A DNA stretch of 64,000 nt from DAITMV01 sp046318595 (GTDB lineage: Bacteria > Pseudomonadota > Gammaproteobacteria > Burkholderiales > Burkholderiaceae_B), in assembly GCA_046318595.1 (NCBI GenBank), contig JBKCTV010000066.1:1-64000 (forward strand). Reading direction: 5' to 3'. Below the pieces are notes generated by a model, which was given only the letters and a program-made list of their open reading frames with translations, was not told where the DNA came from and made no database searches. Of the stretch, positions 16,670-26,421 are shown one piece after another. The position numbers and the translations under genes are program-made. Each line of letters begins with the position of its first letter. Within the stretch, counting starts at the first letter, position 1.

Positions 16670-17273
16670 TGAAATGCGTCCGATAATAGATCAGTTCATC
16701 GATCGACTCATAAATATCCGCCAAGGCCGTGTGTTGACTCTTTTTATGGAAGCCTTTGGCGATCGCCGGTTGCCAGCGCTTGCAAAGCTCCTTCAAGGTA
16801 CTGACATCCAGATTGCGATAATGGAAAAATTTTTCGAGCCTGGGCATGTAACGTCCCATGAAACGCCGGTCCTGGCAAATACTGTTGCCGCACATCGGCG
16901 ATTTGCCGACCGGTAAGTATTGACTCAAAAACGCCAGCATTTGCGCTTCCGCCGCCGCCTCGTCGAGCACGGAGGTGCGCACTTTATCGATCAGACCCGA
17001 CTTGCCATGCGTGCTTTGATTCCACTTGTCCATACCAGCCAGGATTTCATCGGGCTGATGGACGACCAATACCGGCCCTTCGGCGACGAGTTGCAATTGC
17101 GAATCGGTGATGACCGCTGCCAGCTCGATGATTTTATCGTTGACGGGATCCAGGCCCGTCATTTCCATGTCGATCCAGATCAAGCGCGTTTCGTCGCGGA
17201 CGATCGGCGTTTTTTCGGCAAACTCGGACGAAAGCGTAGTGGATGGCATGGCTTGTGACATAATTTTATTCAT
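16605..17273 (-). CDS. orn: Oligoribonuclease
   Basis: 3'-to-5' exonuclease of the DEDDh family that finishes RNA decay and clears pGpG from c-di-GMP turnover. Conserved LIWIDMEMTGLDP near residue 32, NSICQDRRFM, and HTALADIYESIDEL near the C-terminus. At 222 residues it is longer than E. coli Orn (181): extra N-terminal residues before the core and a serine/proline-rich tail, the latter encoded antisense to argC. Later in-frame ATGs at 17261 and 17249 would shorten the N-terminus. Its start is only 15 bases from the divergent M48 peptidase start. Confidence 0.93.
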   Translation of the reverse strand: MNKIMSQAMPSTTLSSEFAEKTPIVRDETRLIWIDMEMTGLDPVNDKIIELAAVITDSQLQLVAEGPVLVVHQPDEILAGMDKWNQSTHGKSGLIDKVRTSVLDEAAAEAQMLAFLSQYLPVGKSPMCGNSICQDRRFMGRYMPRLEKFFHYRNLDVSTLKELCKRWQPAIAKGFHKKSQHTALADIYESIDELIYYRTHFIRAESVSAATPSSPPDQTSGS

Positions 17274-17288
17274 TCTGAAAGGGTTGAT

Positions 17289-18569
17289 GTGTTCACTTAT
17301 GTCTTTCTAACGGCGCTGACGACGAGCGTACTGCTGCGGGTCGCGCTGGCTTATCGGCAAATTCGCCATGTCGCCCAGCATCGCGGCGCCGTACCGGCCG
17401 TGTTTAGCGACAGCATCAGCTTGTCGGCCCACCAGAAAGCAGCTGACTATACCATTGCCAAAAGCCGTTTCGCCATGCTGAGCATTGCTTTGGAAACCGT
17501 CGTCGTGCTCGGCTTTACCCTCCTGGGCGGTTTGCAATGGCTAAACCAAGGGGTGCGCGATACAGAGATCGGCCAGCCCCTGCTGGCCGGTTTGATTTTA
17601 ATGGGGGCGGTCGGCCTCATCGGCGCTTTGCTAGATTTGCCGCTGGCATTTTATCGGCAATTCGTCATCGAAGCACGGTTCGGTTTCAATCGCATGACCC
17701 CACGGCTTTTCATACTCGATTGGCTCAAACAGCTCGCGCTCGGCGCAACGCTGGGGTCAGCGCTGGTTGGCGGCGTGTTATGGCTCATGCAAGCCGCTGG
17801 CGCCTACTGGTGGATCGGTGCGTGGATATTGTGGAGCGTATTCAACCTACTTTTGATCGTTCTATACCCGACGGTGATCGCACCGCTATTCAATCGTTTC
17901 ACGCCAATCGAAAGCGGCGCCATGCGCGAACGGATCGAAGGATTGCTGATCCGTTGCGGCTTTTCCGCCAAAGGCTTGTTCGTCATGGACGGGAGTAAAC
18001 GCTCCAGTCACGGCAACGCTTATTTCACGGGGATCGGCAAGGCCAAGCGCATCGTGTTTTTCGATACCCTGCTCGAACGCTTGACAGGCCCGCAGGTCGA
18101 GGCCGTGCTGGCCCACGAGCTCGGGCATTTCAAAAAGCATCACGTCAAAAAAAGCCTCGTACTCGGTTTGCTGATAAGCCTGGTGCTGCTGTGGACCCTG
18201 CATCTGCTAGCGGGCAACACCTGGTTCTACACGGGACTGGGCGTCACGCCGAGCCTACACAGCCCCAACGATGCACTGGCTCTCGTTTTATTTTTTCTAA
18301 CGCTGCCGTACTTTACGTTTTTTTTGAACCCGTTATCGGCCTTATTGTCGCGCAGGCACGAATTTGAAGCCGATCGCTATGCCGCAGAACAAACCGACCA
18401 TCGCGATTTGGTGGCCGCACTGGTCAAACTTTATGAGGACAATGCTGCGACCCTGACCCCCGACCCCTGGCATTCGGCTTACTACGACTCTCACCCCCCA
18501 GCCAGCATTCGCATCGACCGGCTCATGGCACACGGCGCATGGCTGCGACCTGGCTCGGGTGCCGCATGA
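17289..18569 (+). CDS. M48-family (Ste24-like) integral membrane zinc metalloprotease
   Basis: 426 residues with several N-terminal membrane segments, the CAAX-protease N-terminal domain and the zinc site HELGHFKKHH, with the third ligand glutamate in EFEADRYAAEQ. Members degrade misfolded membrane or envelope proteins; the bacterial substrate is unknown. The start is GTG at 17289 with AAGGG at 17277-17283. It ends in an ATGA overlap with rsgA. orn, M48 peptidase and rsgA are neighbours in many betaproteobacteria. Confidence 0.9.
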   Translation: MFTYVFLTALTTSVLLRVALAYRQIRHVAQHRGAVPAVFSDSISLSAHQKAADYTIAKSRFAMLSIALETVVVLGFTLLGGLQWLNQGVRDTEIGQPLLAGLILMGAVGLIGALLDLPLAFYRQFVIEARFGFNRMTPRLFILDWLKQLALGATLGSALVGGVLWLMQAAGAYWWIGAWILWSVFNLLLIVLYPTVIAPLFNRFTPIESGAMRERIEGLLIRCGFSAKGLFVMDGSKRSSHGNAYFTGIGKAKRIVFFDTLLERLTGPQVEAVLAHELGHFKKHHVKKSLVLGLLISLVLLWTLHLLAGNTWFYTGLGVTPSLHSPNDALALVLFFLTLPYFTFFLNPLSALLSRRHEFEADRYAAEQTDHRDLVAALVKLYEDNAATLTPDPWHSAYYDSHPPASIRIDRLMAHGAWLRPGSGAA

Positions 18570-19477
18570 GCGGCACCGTGCGATCAGCCACGGTCATCCG
18601 CACCCACGGACGACATAGCTGGGCGCTGGACGACGCGGGCGAGCGCTGGCAGGTCTTTACCAAAACCCGCACCGCCGAACTGGCAGTTGGCGATCGGGTG
18701 AGGCTCGCACCGAGTGGCGACCGGCAAGCCTGGATCGTCGATATCGAGCCCCGCCGCAATCTGGTTTATCGCTCCGATGCATTTAAAAGCAAGCTGTTCG
18801 CGGCCAACTTGGATGCGGTCTGGTTAGTGGTGGCGGCAGAGCCCGACTACTCGCCGCATCTGGTGGCGCGTACCGTGGTGGCCTGCGCGGCAGCCGGCGT
18901 CGAGTTGACTGTGCTGCTTAACAAAACCGACCTGCTTGCGGACATCGACCCTCACGTACAGGCCTTGCGGGATTGGCTACCCGCAGGCACCTGCATTTTG
19001 CCGGTTTCAATCAAAACTCAGGGAAGCGCCGTGCGCGAACAGCTCGCTCCAATCCTGCGAAATCGCGCCACCTTGATCCTGGGTCAGTCCGGCATGGGTA
19101 AATCCACTTTACTGAATCTGCTGGTACCGGATGCGCAAGCCGCCACCGCGACATTGTCGGCCGCATTGCATTCTGGCAAGCACACCACGACGTTTACCCA
19201 GTGGTATGCCTTAGCGGACGGCGGGGCGCTGATCGATTCGCCTGGCTTCCAGGAGTTCGGTCTAGCGCATCTGAGTAACACCGACCTGCGCGCTGCATTC
19301 CCGGACATTAGCGGACTGGCGGAAAATTGCCGCTTTCAAGATTGCCGGCACGACCGGGAGCCGGACTGTGCGGTACAGACTGCTTTGCAGACGGGCGCGC
19401 AGCCCGTCTTTCGTTACCGTCTTTTTCAGGATTTACAAACCCAACGCGCTGCACATAAAAAGCGCTTTTTCACCTAA
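18566..19477 (+). CDS. rsgA: Ribosome small-subunit GTPase RsgA
   Basis: Circularly permuted GTPase that checks late 30S assembly. An N-terminal OB fold is followed by G4 NKTD (119-122), G1 GQSGMGKST (173-181) and G3 DSPG (224-227), the permuted order, and a C-terminal zinc knuckle C255, C260, H262, C268. 303 residues. The ATG at 18566 overlaps the stop of the peptidase gene; nine additional upstream codons are open but lie in that gene. Confidence 0.96.
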   Translation: MSGTVRSATVIRTHGRHSWALDDAGERWQVFTKTRTAELAVGDRVRLAPSGDRQAWIVDIEPRRNLVYRSDAFKSKLFAANLDAVWLVVAAEPDYSPHLVARTVVACAAAGVELTVLLNKTDLLADIDPHVQALRDWLPAGTCILPVSIKTQGSAVREQLAPILRNRATLILGQSGMGKSTLLNLLVPDAQAATATLSAALHSGKHTTTFTQWYALADGGALIDSPGFQEFGLAHLSNTDLRAAFPDISGLAENCRFQDCRHDREPDCAVQTALQTGAQPVFRYRLFQDLQTQRAAHKKRFFT

Positions 19478-19488
19478 AGGACTACCGC

Positions 19489-20124
19489 ATGTTTACTGGC
19501 ATCATTGCCGCCCTGGGTCGAATCGTGGAAACCCGCGCCCTGGGCTCGACACAGCAAGATGGTTTGCGCTTACGAATCGATGCCGGAACGCTGGCGCTCG
19601 ACGATGTGCTGCTGGGTGATAGCATCGCCATTCAAGGAGCTTGCATGACAGTCATCGCCGTCGACGCACCGTATTTCGAAGTCGACGTGTCGCGCGAAAG
19701 CCTGAACAGAACCTGTGGATTGGCTGAACCGGCGCCCGTCAACCTCGAAAAAGCCATGCGCCTTGCCGACCGGCTGGGCGGTCATCTGGTCAGCGGACAT
19801 GTCGATGGGCTAGGCGAAGTCGTTCATTTCGAACCGATTGGCGAAAGCTGGCGGCTGGTCGTCGCCCTGCCTGCCGGCATGGAAAAGTTCGTGGCCTACA
19901 AAGGATCGATCACGGTCAATGGGGTAAGTTTGACAATCAACTTGGTACGGGACGGGGCCGAGGCTTGTGAGATCGAGATCAACCTAATTCCGCATACCTT
20001 GCAACATACGACCCTCCAATATTTGCAGAAAGGTTCGACAGTCAACCTCGAAATCGATTTGATCGCCCGGTACTGCGAGCGGATGCTGAGCCGCACAGCC
20101 TTCGAGATGCGCGCTCAGTCGTAG
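19489..20124 (+). CDS. ribE: Riboflavin synthase alpha chain
   Basis: Dismutates two 6,7-dimethyl-8-ribityllumazine molecules to riboflavin. 211 residues made of two lumazine-binding barrels, beginning MFTGIIAALGRI and with internal GDSIAIQGACMTV and GSITVNGVSLTI repeats in the two halves. AAAGGA ribosome site; 11 bases after rsgA. It complements ribBX and ribH in the same window; ribA and ribD are not here. The last 10 bases overlap the end of cydB. Confidence 0.96.
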   Translation: MFTGIIAALGRIVETRALGSTQQDGLRLRIDAGTLALDDVLLGDSIAIQGACMTVIAVDAPYFEVDVSRESLNRTCGLAEPAPVNLEKAMRLADRLGGHLVSGHVDGLGEVVHFEPIGESWRLVVALPAGMEKFVAYKGSITVNGVSLTINLVRDGAEACEIEINLIPHTLQHTTLQYLQKGSTVNLEIDLIARYCERMLSRTAFEMRAQS

Positions 20125-21122
20125 CTCAGCTCCCGAACCTTGCCCCAAAACACGCGGTAGGCAAAAACGGTATACACGATAATGCATGGCAGCACCACCG
20201 CCACCCCCGCCAAAATGACCTCCAAAGCTTCTGGTGCGCTTGCGGCTTCCCACACCGTTATCTTGTCGGGAACGATGTACGGAAAAAAGCTGTAAGCCAA
20301 GCCGGAAAAACCTAAGACGAACAGCAGTACGCCCCCGGCAAACGGCAGCCATGCTTGCCGATCATCGTCCTGCGGCAAACGCCTCAGCGTCAGCTCCAGA
20401 CCGATCAGCACAGCAAGCGTCAACAACGGAATAGGTAGTAAAAAGAAAAAATTCGGCAAAGAAAACCATTTATCGAAAATACGGTCGCTCATCAGCGGCG
20501 TAGCCAGCGAAATCAAAGCCATGCCGAGCGTCAGCCCCCACAGTGATAGCCGCGCCCAGCGCACTGCTTTTTTTTGTAGGGCATGTTCGGTTTTCATGAT
20601 AAGCCAGGCAGCGCCGAGAAACGAATAGCCCGCAGCCAGGCAGAGCCCGGTCAAACTGGCAAACGCCACGCCGGCCCAAGCGGTTTCGAAACCAAGCACA
20701 TACAAACCCAGCATATAGCCCTGTGCCCAAGTGGCGGTCATCGACCCGCCGATGAATGCCAGGTCCCACTTTTTTTTGTGATGGTCCTGGGCCTTGGCCC
20801 GAAAATCGAAAGACACGCCACGCAGAATCAAACCGCCGAGCATCAGGGCCGTCGGCAAATACAAGGCGGTGAGCACAACACCGTGCGCTAGCGGAAAGGC
20901 CACGAGCAAAATACCGACGCCCAGCACCAGCCAGGTTTCATTGGCATCCCAGAAAGGGCCGATAGAGGCAATCATGAGGTTTTTCTCCTCAGAATCCGCC
21001 CAACTCATGAGCATGCCGACACCCAGATCGTAACCATCCAGAATGACATAGGCGAGCATGGACACGCCCATCAGCACCATGAATATCAAAGGAAGCCAGC
21101 TTTGCCAATCAGAAAAATTCAT
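20115..21122 (-). CDS. cydB: Cytochrome bd-type quinol oxidase subunit II
   Basis: Eight-to-nine-segment membrane protein of 335 residues, shorter than E. coli CydB (379) and in the size range of the CioB branch. Starts near YVILDGYDLGVGML, a family hallmark, and includes FWDANETWLVLG. Translationally coupled to cydA by ATGA. No cydX-like small gene follows, because the ribE end occupies that place, and cydDC are absent from the window. Confidence 0.95.
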   Translation of the reverse strand: MNFSDWQSWLPLIFMVLMGVSMLAYVILDGYDLGVGMLMSWADSEEKNLMIASIGPFWDANETWLVLGVGILLVAFPLAHGVVLTALYLPTALMLGGLILRGVSFDFRAKAQDHHKKKWDLAFIGGSMTATWAQGYMLGLYVLGFETAWAGVAFASLTGLCLAAGYSFLGAAWLIMKTEHALQKKAVRWARLSLWGLTLGMALISLATPLMSDRIFDKWFSLPNFFFLLPIPLLTLAVLIGLELTLRRLPQDDDRQAWLPFAGGVLLFVLGFSGLAYSFFPYIVPDKITVWEAASAPEALEVILAGVAVVLPCIIVYTVFAYRVFWGKVRELSYD

Positions 21123-22510
21123 GAGCGCCCCTCCCCGACCATTCCCGCCACCGCCGCCGAAGAAAATCCTTCAGCTGATAATCCGTCGACCATCCCGTTA
21201 CCCGCACCAGCTTTGCGCGCCAGATAAAAAACCACCGTGATGAAAGCAACGATCAGGGCCACATACAGCGTCAAATACATCGCCAGGCTCGTCAACAACA
21301 TGCCACTGCCGACGTTCGCTGCCGCTGCGGCGCGTGTCGTCAGCACCTCATAAACGAGGTAGGGCTGCCGTCCCACTTCGGTGGTGTACCAGCCGGCCAC
21401 CGTCGCCACCCAGCCGGCGAAGCTCATGCCGACCAAGCCACGCAGCAGCCAAGGCGCCGGTTCGCGGCGACCACGCAACTGCCAGGCAGCCACCCAGGAA
21501 ACCAGCAACATCAGCAAACCCACGCACACCATGACGCGGAAGGCGAAGAATACCGGTAACACGGGGGGTTGTTTATCGCCAAACTCGTTCAAACCTTTTA
21601 TTTCGCCATCACGCTCATGCGTCAAAATCAAACTCGCCAAACCTGGAACCCCAAGTTCGTAGCGGTTGGATTTGGTGACCGCATCGGGCCACGCGAACAA
21701 GAGCATTTCTGCATTTCGGGTCGTTTCCCACAAACCCTCCATCGCGGCGACCTTGGCAGGCTGATGCTTCAGGGTGTTCAAGCCATGCAAATCGCCGACG
21801 GCGATTTGCAAAGGAATGAGAACGGCGGCGATAAGCACACCGGCACGGAGAGTCGCTTTGACCGCGGGGTCACGATCATTCCGCAGCCAACGATAAGCGG
21901 AGATGCCGGCCATCAGAAATGCCGTCGTCAAAAAAGACGCCAACAGCACATGCGTCAAACGATGAGGCATCGATGGGTTGAAAACGACCTCGAACCAACT
22001 GGTGACATGCGCCTTGCCGTTGACCATTCGAAAACCGCTGGGCGTGTGCATCCAAGAATTCAGCACGATGATCCAGAAAGCCGACAAGGTCGTGCCGAAC
22101 GCCACCAGTGCCGTCGCCGCCGTATGCACCCGCGCCGATACCCGGCGAACCCCAAAAAGCATGATGCCTAAAAAGGTCGCTTCCAGAAAGAAGGCGGTCA
22201 ATACCTCATACGCAAGCAACGGGCCCGCGACATTACCGACCGCCTGCATGAAACCAGGCCAGTTGGTACCGAACTGAAACGACATCGTAATGCCGGATAC
22301 GACACCCAGAGCGAAGCACAAAGCAAAGATTTTTACCCAGAAACCGTAGGCGCGCATCCATTTATCGTCGTTCGTCGCCCGATAACGAAGCTTGAAAAAA
22401 AGGAGAACCCAGCCCAGCGCAATACTTATGGACGGAAAAAGAATATGAAATGTGATGTTCGCGGCAAACTGGATTCGCGCCAGTGTCAACGCATCGATCA
22501 GCGTGTCCAT
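21119..22510 (-). CDS. cydA: Cytochrome bd-type quinol oxidase subunit I, short Q-loop type
   Basis: Carries the quinol site and haems of a terminal oxidase that reduces oxygen without pumping protons. Axial-ligand region H22 in FHILFPSISIALGW, and a GRQP motif in the C-terminal third (GRQPYLVYEVLTTR). At 463 residues it lacks the long Q-loop insert of E. coli CydA (522), as in cyanide-insensitive oxidases (CioA); cyanide tolerance here is inference. Good GGGGGTGG ribosome site. A TATAAT (22541-22536, minus strand) lies upstream but has no good -35. Confidence 0.94.
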   Translation of the reverse strand: MDTLIDALTLARIQFAANITFHILFPSISIALGWVLLFFKLRYRATNDDKWMRAYGFWVKIFALCFALGVVSGITMSFQFGTNWPGFMQAVGNVAGPLLAYEVLTAFFLEATFLGIMLFGVRRVSARVHTAATALVAFGTTLSAFWIIVLNSWMHTPSGFRMVNGKAHVTSWFEVVFNPSMPHRLTHVLLASFLTTAFLMAGISAYRWLRNDRDPAVKATLRAGVLIAAVLIPLQIAVGDLHGLNTLKHQPAKVAAMEGLWETTRNAEMLLFAWPDAVTKSNRYELGVPGLASLILTHERDGEIKGLNEFGDKQPPVLPVFFAFRVMVCVGLLMLLVSWVAAWQLRGRREPAPWLLRGLVGMSFAGWVATVAGWYTTEVGRQPYLVYEVLTTRAAAAANVGSGMLLTSLAMYLTLYVALIVAFITVVFYLARKAGAGNGMVDGLSAEGFSSAAVAGMVGEGRS

Positions 22511-22613
22511 ACCACCCCCACTAAAAGAGGCTCATATTATAGCGCTTTTGCGAAGGTTACGCCCCAAAGAGTGATACGTTGACACGCAAACCCCCCCATT
22601 CGACTCACCCGGT

Positions 22614-22642
22614 TTGACCCGAAATTTTTATCTGTGAATGAT
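22614..22642 (+). promoter_or_regulatory. Candidate promoter of the RHS gene
   Basis: TTGACC (22614-22619), 17-base spacer and AATGAT (22637-22642), placing the start near 22649 and the ATG at 22679 about 30 bases later. The -10 matches only four of six consensus bases. Confidence 0.4.
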
Positions 22643-22678
22643 GCGCGCATTGATGATTTTTCAGTGTGCGGGGCGCGG

Positions 22679-25600
22679 ATGTTTAGGCATTTTTTTATTC
22701 GGAATGGGTGCTTTTTGTTGATTAGCGCCAGCCTACTGTGCTTGGCCGTCACGTCGCTGGCCAACGCCCAAACCCCGCCGGCGAATGCATTCGCTTATGA
22801 GCGCAGCAGCGCTTTCGAATACCACCCGGCTAGCGGTCTGCTAACCGCAGAAACCATCGAGCCCGATAACCCGGCGCTGTGCTTACGCACCGAACATACC
22901 TACGACGCTTACGGCAATAAAACCGCCAGCACCACCAAAAACTGCCCCGGTGCCACGGGCGCGGCTGTCTTTACCGCACGCACGACCACCACCAGCTACG
23001 CCGCCACCGCCGCCAACCCCGTGGCGGGTCAGTTCCCGACCAGCAGCAGGAATGCCCTGGGCCACATGGAAACCCGCAGCTTCGATCCAGCCACCGGCCA
23101 GCTACTCAGCCTGACCAGCCCCAACGGCTTGAGCACCACCTGGCAGTACGACAGCCTGGGCCGCAAAATCCACGAAACCCGCGCCGATGGCAACCGCACC
23201 CGTTGGCAGTACTTTTACTGCGGACAGGCCTTTGGTGCCACGGGTGTGGTCGCCGCCACGGTTACGGACTGTATCAGCGCACAAGGCCACACTGCGGCCT
23301 ATCGCGTGGCCGTTCAGCCGCTGAACAGCACGGGCGCCCTGAACGGCCCGCAGCAACGGGATACCTTCGACCCCCTGGGTCGCGTCATCCGCACCGAACT
23401 GACCTCAGAACATTACCCCAACCTCTGGCGCATCACCGAGCGCGGCTACAATGCCCTCGGCCTGCTCGTGCGCACCACAGCCCCGGTCTTCAGCAACAAC
23501 ACCAGCGCCGTGCGCTACGGCACCAGCACCGCGTATGACGTGCTCGGCCGGGTGATTTCTCAACAAACCGACGATGCCACCGCCCCCGGCGGCAAAGCCG
23601 TCAGCACTACCAGCTACAGCGCCCGCACCACGGTCAACACCAATCCGCTAGGGCAACGCAAGGTCGAGGAAAAAGATCCGTTGGGCCGGCTGCTGCGCGT
23701 GACCGACGCGCAGGGCAACCAGGTGTCCTACTTGTACGATGCCTTTGACAACCTGCTGCGTACCGTCGACCCGCTGGGCAACACCATCAACAACACCTAC
23801 GATGTCCGCGGCCGCAAACTCAGCATGGCGGACCCGGACATGGGCACTTGGCGCTACAGCTACAACGCCCTTGGCGAACTGGTCACCCAAACCAACGCGA
23901 AACGACAAGTCACGACCAATACCTACGATGCGCTGGGTCGCATCGTCCGTAAAGTCCAGCCTACGCAGACCGCCACCTGGAGCTACGATAAATACGCTGA
24001 CGGCACGGCCTGCACCAAAGGCACAGGCAAACTCTGCGAGACCGCGACTGACACTGGCTACCGCCGCCGCATCGCATACGACGGCTTGAGCAGACCCACC
24101 CGAACTGACACCTGGCTCGACCGACCCGTACCATATAGCAGCCAAGTGACCTACGACGCAAACGGTCGCGTAGCCACCCAAACGTGGCCGACGGGCATCC
24201 AGGTCTACCATGCCTATAACAGCGTTGGCGGTCTGAATAAGGTCGCGCTCGACACTGCCGGCGGGAACACGGCACAAACGCTCTGGCAGTTTTTGGCGGC
24301 AGACGCGCGTGACAACGTCACCGTTTACAGACACGGCAACGGTGTCCAGACCACCCGCAATTACACGGCCGACACTGGCCGACCAGACATCGTCTGGAGC
24401 GGTACAGGCAACAAGCTCGTCAATCATTACTATTGGTACGATGCCGCAGGGAACGTCACTGCCCGCAAGGACAACAACAAGAACGTCACCGACACTTTTT
24501 TGTACGACGACCTTAACCGGCTGATCGGCCATTACACCAACGCTCCGGCAGGCAACCATACGAGGTCCTGGACATACAACGCGCTAGGCAACATCCTGAA
24601 CCGCAACGCCGTCGGCGCCTATCAATACAACGCTAGTGGCGCTGGCAGCGTCCGGCCACATGCCGTCAACAAAATCATCGGCACCGACGGGTTGTTTGCC
24701 AACCCACAATATAGCTACGACGCCAACGGCAACCTGACCGCCGTAACCAGCAGCAACGGCCGCAAGCGCACGCATACCTTTACAAGCTTCGACATGCCGC
24801 AGAGCCTGACAATGAGCACACCAGCCACTAACGCCCCTACCACTCAGGCAGGCAACGCCAGCGCGAGCTTCGTCTACGACAGCTCCTACGGCCGCGTCAA
24901 GGAAAGCCTGGCGCGTACCGTCAACGGCCAAGTCAAGACGCGCACGCTCTATCAACTGCACCCCGACCAGAGCGGAGGGCTATATTACGAACGCGAAATC
25001 AAAGAAGACGGCACCGTCGAGCATCGCCATTTCATTTTGGGCAGTATCGTGCTGGTCAGCACCACAGATAACACCACACAAAGCAAGATCGTCAGCCAGC
25101 GCTACTGGCAGAGCGACCCGCAAGGCACGACGGTTGCGGTCAGCAATCAAGCAGGACAGCTGATCGAGCAGCTCAGCCACGAGCCATTCGGCAAGCGGCG
25201 CAACACCAACGGCTTTCCCGACCCGAGCAACCTGCTGCGCTCGGTCAATAACGACCGCGGCTATACCGGCCACGAGCAGCTCGACGAACTGGGCTTCATC
25301 CACATGAATGGCCGCATCTATGACCCGGCAATCAACAAATTCTTGTCGGCCGATCCGATCATTCAAGCATCGACCAACCTGCAGAGCTATAACAGGTATG
25401 CGTACGTGACAAACAACCCGTTGAATGCAACCGATCCGAGCGGGTTTATGTTTAATGGCATGTTTAAAGTACCATTCATCGACAGCCCTTGGAACGCATA
25501 CGTCAAACCGAATGTCCCTCAAATTATTGCTTTGGCAATAGGCTTTGCAACGCAGCAATGGTATATAACCAGCGGTTACTGGGGCGGAGCAATTGGTGCG

Positions 25601-26419
25601 GGCATTGCCGGTGGGTTTGCAGGTGGTTTCGTAGGTAGCGGTGGAAATTTACAAGCGGGCTTGCAAGGTGGAATTACTGGTGCTTTATTTGCAGCAGCAG
25701 GGGGCATAGGCAAAGACATCAGTTGGTCCCGCCTGGGGGCACACGCCATGGCTGGCTGCGTTAGCGGGGAGTTACAAGATGGTAAATGCGGGACCGGAGC
25801 AATTTCAGCGGTGGCAGGCAAAACGGTTACGATGGGGTTAGACATGCATTATGGAGGTAGTATCCCATTTTCTGTAGGCTTCACTTCCGCAGTGATCAGT
25901 GGAGGTACTGCATCCATAATTACTGGCGGAAAATTTGCGAATGGAGCGGTGACGGGGGCGTTTGGGTATTTGTATAATTATTGCTCAACAAATGGTTGTA
26001 CGCCTACCGAGTCAGGTAAATTACGCGAATCGGATATTTATGGAAACGGTCAGTTTGGTGCTAGCAGAGACGGAGGCAAAAGGTTTCACATGGGACAAGA
26101 TTTTATAACAGAACCTGGCGAAAAAATTTTTGCTCCGATTTCAGGCAAAGCGATTAGAACAGCATGCCCTTATTGTGGCAAAGGCGACAATAGATTGACA
26201 GGGATTGTTATAGCGAATGAAGAACACATTCAAAGCAAAACTTTCTATGTAAAACCTTTTGACGGAATAATAGGAACAAGCGTTACAGCCGGCCAAGCCA
26301 TCGGCACGGCACAAGACTTACACATAAAATATCCAACAACAATGAAAAATCATGTCCACACCGAGATACTTAACTTAAAAAACAACCAATTTCAACCACT
26401 TACAAATTTCATTAAATAA
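22679..26419 (+). CDS. Secreted RHS-repeat polymorphic toxin with C-terminal M23/LECT2-like domain
   Basis: 1246 residues. Sec signal peptide at 1 to about 31 (hydrophobic core CFLLISASLLCLAV, then ANAQ). The body is a series of YD repeats (YDxxGR motifs throughout 50-800) that form the RHS cocoon, closed near 904-920 by the core motif NRYAYVTNNPLNATDPSG. A glycine-rich helical linker (about 940-1060) leads to a C-terminal domain with the M23 pattern H1137-xxx-D1141 and H1225-V-H1227, so it probably acts on peptidoglycan in the periplasm. No PAAR, VgrG or Tc-toxin partner is present. The G+C-rich core changes to AT-rich DNA at the start of the variable tip, as in exchanged toxin cassettes. 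The ATG at 22679 fits the signal peptide; an upstream ATG at 22634 would disrupt it. Confidence 0.88.
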   Translation: MFRHFFIRNGCFLLISASLLCLAVTSLANAQTPPANAFAYERSSAFEYHPASGLLTAETIEPDNPALCLRTEHTYDAYGNKTASTTKNCPGATGAAVFTARTTTTSYAATAANPVAGQFPTSSRNALGHMETRSFDPATGQLLSLTSPNGLSTTWQYDSLGRKIHETRADGNRTRWQYFYCGQAFGATGVVAATVTDCISAQGHTAAYRVAVQPLNSTGALNGPQQRDTFDPLGRVIRTELTSEHYPNLWRITERGYNALGLLVRTTAPVFSNNTSAVRYGTSTAYDVLGRVISQQTDDATAPGGKAVSTTSYSARTTVNTNPLGQRKVEEKDPLGRLLRVTDAQGNQVSYLYDAFDNLLRTVDPLGNTINNTYDVRGRKLSMADPDMGTWRYSYNALGELVTQTNAKRQVTTNTYDALGRIVRKVQPTQTATWSYDKYADGTACTKGTGKLCETATDTGYRRRIAYDGLSRPTRTDTWLDRPVPYSSQVTYDANGRVATQTWPTGIQVYHAYNSVGGLNKVALDTAGGNTAQTLWQFLAADARDNVTVYRHGNGVQTTRNYTADTGRPDIVWSGTGNKLVNHYYWYDAAGNVTARKDNNKNVTDTFLYDDLNRLIGHYTNAPAGNHTRSWTYNALGNILNRNAVGAYQYNASGAGSVRPHAVNKIIGTDGLFANPQYSYDANGNLTAVTSSNGRKRTHTFTSFDMPQSLTMSTPATNAPTTQAGNASASFVYDSSYGRVKESLARTVNGQVKTRTLYQLHPDQSGGLYYEREIKEDGTVEHRHFILGSIVLVSTTDNTTQSKIVSQRYWQSDPQGTTVAVSNQAGQLIEQLSHEPFGKRRNTNGFPDPSNLLRSVNNDRGYTGHEQLDELGFIHMNGRIYDPAINKFLSADPIIQASTNLQSYNRYAYVTNNPLNATDPSGFMFNGMFKVPFIDSPWNAYVKPNVPQIIALAIGFATQQWYITSGYWGGAIGAGIAGGFAGGFVGSGGNLQAGLQGGITGALFAAAGGIGKDISWSRLGAHAMAGCVSGELQDGKCGTGAISAVAGKTVTMGLDMHYGGSIPFSVGFTSAVISGGTASIITGGKFANGAVTGAFGYLYNYCSTNGCTPTESGKLRESDIYGNGQFGASRDGGKRFHMGQDFITEPGEKIFAPISGKAIRTACPYCGKGDNRLTGIVIANEEHIQSKTFYVKPFDGIIGTSVTAGQAIGTAQDLHIKYPTTMKNHVHTEILNLKNNQFQPLTNFIK

Positions 26420-26421
26420 AC

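Noticed and set aside
23648..24559. 303-codon valine/glycine-rich frame opposite the RHS core
   Set aside because: Produced by the repetitive YD-repeat codons read in antisense.
22700..25440. Repeated blocks in the RHS gene as a possible CRISPR or tandem DNA repeat
   Set aside because: Similarity is at protein level (YDxxGR) with variable spacing; no identical DNA repeats with spacers.
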